Below, piece after piece: positions 61,087 to 64,000 of a stretch of DNA of 64,000 nt. Both the position numbers and the translations under genes were made by a program. How positions within the stretch are numbered: the stretch's first letter is position 1; each line of letters begins with the position of its first letter. Source of the stretch: a virus; IMG/VR virus record IMGVR_UViG_3300010413_000096, positions 1 through 64,000 of that record; one strand, 5' to 3'. The notes under the pieces were generated by a model. The model ran no database searches, had not been told where the DNA came from, and was given only the letters and a program-made list of their open reading frames with translations.

Positions 61087-64000
61087 ATGGCAAAACCTAA
61101 ACCCATCGCGTGCGGCAAATGCGCGCTCCTGAACGAACGCATCGTTCCTCCGAAGTTACCCAGTAAAGAATCACCGACCACCATCATGTTGGTCGGTGAC
61201 CATCCTTCGCTGAGTTTTCCGGAGAACGGTGCGCCCTTCAGGGACCGCAACGGCACGGTAGTCGGCATGCTCCTTCGAAGGTTGCAAGCCCTCTACAACA
61301 CATTCGAACGCGGGCCACACCGCTGGTACAATCTTCAAACGTACATGGGGTACGCGGTGCGCTGCTGCACCGACGACACTCCCAAGAAAGATGTCATCAC
61401 GGTCTGTCGCACGCACTTGGACCGTGACATCTTAAAAGTCCGTCCGAAACTCGTTGTTACTTTTGGTGCGATGCCAACGCAAGCGTTGCTTCGCACCAAG
61501 GTGAAGTTCAGCGATGTGCAGGGTTCCTTTTTATCTGCGCTTGTGAACACCGAGGATGGTCCATTCCGTTACGAGATTTTTCCCACGTACTCCCCGAAGG
61601 CTGTTTTGGCCAAGCCGGGACTCTTCGATGAAATGCTACGCGAGTTGCGCCGAGCGTACCTCCACGTCGAGGGTCTTCATGAAACGAAGACGCTCTCTGA
61701 AGAGACGCTCCGTGAGACCTACCGCTTTCCACACACGGTCGAGGAAGTAGCCGCGCTCTGCGACGAAATCATCAACTACCACAATGAGGGCCAGGACCCC
61801 GACAAGCACTTCATCTCGGTTGATACTGAGACGTCGTCGCTTGAGATGTATGACCCCGAGTCGCTGATGATTATGATTTCGTTCGCCTGGGCGAATCGCC
61901 ACGCAGCGTCTATCGTGCTCGACCACCCGCGTGGTTGGTGGAAACCGGATGAACTCGAGCAGGTGAAGTATCATGTACGCCGGGTTCTCGCCTGTCCGAA
62001 GCCCAAAGTTCTGCACAACCACAAGTTTGACGAGCAGGTCATCGTCCACCGTTACGGATGGGACTTGGTCAACGTGATGTGGGACACCATGGGTGCCGAG
62101 CATCTCCTGGAGGAAGACAAGAAGGGTGCCTATGGGCTGAAGTCGCTCACCAAAACGCGTCTGCCGTTGTACGCGGGCTACGAAGATAAAGTTGCGGAGC
62201 TGCGGGACCAGCACGGCGGCAAGACTCGAGCGGAAGAAGGCAAGCGCTATCGCAAAGCGGTGCTGCACTACGAACAGGCCATCGTCGAACACGCCGAGCG
62301 CATGGTCGAATACGACACCGAATTCGCGGAGTATCAGAAGAAGCTTTCGCACTGGGAAGCCAAGCGCGAAAAGGAAAAAGAGCGCGCGGCCGAAGCGCGC
62401 AAGAACAAGGCGCCAAAAGAAGAACGGCGCATGAACAAGGACGCATACGGGAAGAAGCCGCCAAAACCGCGCAAGCCCGCAGCGCCCCAGGAACCGACGC
62501 ATCAGGAGCCATTCGATTTCACGAAGATACCTCTGAACGACCTCGAGCTATACGCCGGTGTCGATGCAGACGTGACGCGGCAACATGTACTTCACCAAGC
62601 CAAGCGCTTTGACTTGGAGCACAAACAAGACGTCGCCAAGTGTGTGCAGTACCGCGTTGACCCGCCGCCACCCGTGCGTCGATTGATGCGCAGTCACGTC
62701 ATTCCAACGAGCACTTCGTTGGCACAGATGGAGTACACGGGTTTCCCGGTGGACCTTCCGTACGTGGAGGAACTCGATTCAAAGCTCGCTGTCGTGGTGC
62801 AAGAAGCCGAAGAACGACTCTATGAGCTGGCGGGTGAGAAGTTTGTCATCAACAACCCCGCTGAGATTGCACGCATCATGTTCAGCTCCGGGTTCTACCA
62901 GGATGGCAAGCGCGTCATCGTCCCTCGTGACAAGAACATCAAGAAGACGACCAAAGGACAAATCAAGTCCGACGAGAAGGCGCTGCTCTATGTTGCCAAC
63001 ACCTACGGGTTCGAGTTTCCCCGTGTGGTTCTGACGCACCGAAAAGCGCAGAAGGCACGCAGTCCTTTTCTCATCAACGTGCGCGAGCACGCCCGCTTTG
63101 ACGGGCGGATGCACTCGACGTTCTGGCTCACGGGTACGGGTACTGGCCGTCTCTCCTCTTCTGGGGAGAACATGCAGAACATTCCCAAGAAGCTGGCTGG
63201 CTTCAACATCAAGAAGGTGTTTGTACCACCCGAGGGTCACGTCCTCGTCAACACGGACGCCAAGGGCGCGGAGATTCGTATCTTCGCCGCCTACTCCCAG
63301 GACGAAAAACTCATCACGGCCATCAACGATGGGCTGGACACGCACAGCTTCTTCACCGCCAACGTCTTTGGTGAGACCTACGAAGACGTCGAGCGTGCTC
63401 GCGATATCGTCGACCAGTACTACGCGGGCGGTGCGGGCCTTGCGGAGGACCTCGTCAAGTGGGCAGAGAAGCTGGTTCGCAAACGCACCAACTGCAAGCG
63501 CGTGGTGTTCGGAACACTCTACGGGGCGATGGCAGCCAAGATAGCCGAGACGGCGGGCATCTCCCTTGAAGAAGCACAAGAGGTCATCGACCTCATGTTT
63601 CGGATGTTCCCCTCCATTCCCGCATACATCGACAGCACACAGCGCGAAGTACAACTCTTTCGTTGGGTCGCAACCAAGACCGGACGGAAGCGCCGCTTCC
63701 CGATGGCCGATATGCGGATGTTCCGCAATCGGTGCTATCGTCAGGCTGTCAACTTCAAGATTCAAAGCACCAGCTCTGACATCGTGCTCTGGGTGCTGAA
63801 CCAAATTTTCCCCATCATCATTAACGACCTCCAGGGTCAGTTCCACGCCACAGTCCACGACTCGATTGTCTTGTCAGTGCAGCCGAAATATGTGACACAG
63901 GTGCGTGACATCATGCGCGAGTACGGCACCGACCACGTTGCCAAGGAATTCCCGTGGTTACCCGTGCCGTTCTTGTGGGATGTTGAAGTGGGACCGAGCT
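61087..64000 (+). CDS. DNA polymerase I-type with UDG-like and 3'-5' exonuclease domains, 3' end off window
   Basis: The frame is open from ATG 61087 to the window end (at least 971 residues). Residues 5-195 are UDG-like: four cysteines of a [4Fe-4S] site (C9, C12, C93 or C94, C107) and the fold pattern are kept. The catalytic motif A reads LVGDHPSLSFPENGAPF, and the usual HPS motif is YSPKAVL, so glycosylase activity is doubtful. Residues 243-495 are the exonuclease: SVDTETSS (D246, E248), LHNHKFDEQ (D315) and YAGVDADV (D493). A charged coiled-coil insert fills about residues 372-476. The polymerase domain has motif A VNTDAKGAEIRIFA (D724), motif B KRTNCKRVVFGTLYG and motif C TVHDSIVL (H924-D925, with Ser in place of the usual Glu). 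It replicates phage DNA. Confidence 0.9.
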   Translation, partial: MAKPKPIACGKCALLNERIVPPKLPSKESPTTIMLVGDHPSLSFPENGAPFRDRNGTVVGMLLRRLQALYNTFERGPHRWYNLQTYMGYAVRCCTDDTPKKDVITVCRTHLDRDILKVRPKLVVTFGAMPTQALLRTKVKFSDVQGSFLSALVNTEDGPFRYEIFPTYSPKAVLAKPGLFDEMLRELRRAYLHVEGLHETKTLSEETLRETYRFPHTVEEVAALCDEIINYHNEGQDPDKHFISVDTETSSLEMYDPESLMIMISFAWANRHAASIVLDHPRGWWKPDELEQVKYHVRRVLACPKPKVLHNHKFDEQVIVHRYGWDLVNVMWDTMGAEHLLEEDKKGAYGLKSLTKTRLPLYAGYEDKVAELRDQHGGKTRAEEGKRYRKAVLHYEQAIVEHAERMVEYDTEFAEYQKKLSHWEAKREKEKERAAEARKNKAPKEERRMNKDAYGKKPPKPRKPAAPQEPTHQEPFDFTKIPLNDLELYAGVDADVTRQHVLHQAKRFDLEHKQDVAKCVQYRVDPPPPVRRLMRSHVIPTSTSLAQMEYTGFPVDLPYVEELDSKLAVVVQEAEERLYELAGEKFVINNPAEIARIMFSSGFYQDGKRVIVPRDKNIKKTTKGQIKSDEKALLYVANTYGFEFPRVVLTHRKAQKARSPFLINVREHARFDGRMHSTFWLTGTGTGRLSSSGENMQNIPKKLAGFNIKKVFVPPEGHVLVNTDAKGAEIRIFAAYSQDEKLITAINDGLDTHSFFTANVFGETYEDVERARDIVDQYYAGGAGLAEDLVKWAEKLVRKRTNCKRVVFGTLYGAMAAKIAETAGISLEEAQEVIDLMFRMFPSIPAYIDSTQREVQLFRWVATKTGRKRRFPMADMRMFRNRCYRQAVNFKIQSTSSDIVLWVLNQIFPIIINDLQGQFHATVHDSIVLSVQPKYVTQVRDIMREYGTDHVAKEFPWLPVPFLWDVEVGPS

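Noticed and set aside
1-64000. CRISPR arrays, tRNA genes, insertion sequences, integrase or attachment sites
   Set aside because: I saw no regularly spaced repeats, no cloverleaf-like sequences, and no transposase or recombinase motifs.

Overview
The window is a stretch of a large, GC-rich tailed-phage genome with a contractile tail (myovirus type). Evidence for this is a tail sheath, a portal, an HK97-type capsid protein, a prohead protease, an endolysin, a PolA-type DNA polymerase and a primase-helicase, packed with very short gaps and frequent ATGA or TGATG stop/start overlaps. No host genes, tRNAs, rRNAs, insertion sequences, integrase or CRISPR arrays were seen. The host cannot be named from the sequence. 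Both ends are cut inside genes: a tail-side gene runs off base 1 and the DNA polymerase runs off base 64000. Terminase and tape-measure genes are not in the window.

Layout. Bases 1-46429 are almost entirely minus-strand virion and late genes. Read in transcription order (high to low coordinate) they are: portal (46429), small head proteins, a fused RNA polymerase beta/beta'-N subunit (43070-38613), a cluster of small tagged proteins with a phosphoesterase-DNA ligase fusion and a probable holin (38559-35172), the separate beta' C-terminal subunit (35168-33399), large structural proteins (32657-25403), prohead protease (24532), scaffold-like proteins, decoration and major capsid proteins (20514-19065), then tail, baseplate and fibre genes (18126-3879), the sheath (3769-1133) and two related tagged proteins. 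One plus-strand gene (43283-44065) sits in this block. From 46479 the strand switches: plus-strand genes encode an SNF2-type helicase, two RecB/Cas4-like nucleases, an amidase endolysin, dCTP deaminase, a ParB-like protein, a probable ssDNA-binding protein, the primase-helicase and a UDG-like/exonuclease/polymerase fusion. A single minus-strand gene in this arm encodes a sigma factor.

How it may work together (inference). The sigma gene has a good host-type promoter, so it could be made early by host polymerase. It could then direct the phage's own split RNA polymerase to late promoters. A recurrent minus-strand motif, consensus RCCTATWHT, lies 22-65 bases upstream of eight late start codons and is the best candidate for that promoter.

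The most unusual signals are: (1) a short 'FYKxGxxxALxDLGL' segment, usually N-terminal, shared by about ten otherwise unrelated late proteins including the DNA ligase, which looks like a virion-targeting tag; (2) the RNA polymerase fusion/split together with a sigma factor whose region 2 is interrupted by a zinc ribbon; (3) the late promoter-like motif; (4) a dispersed palindrome TTTAC-N3-GTAAA, with its largest version just upstream of parB; (5) two short perfect tandem duplications (10 bp and 16 bp) that break or displace reading frames.
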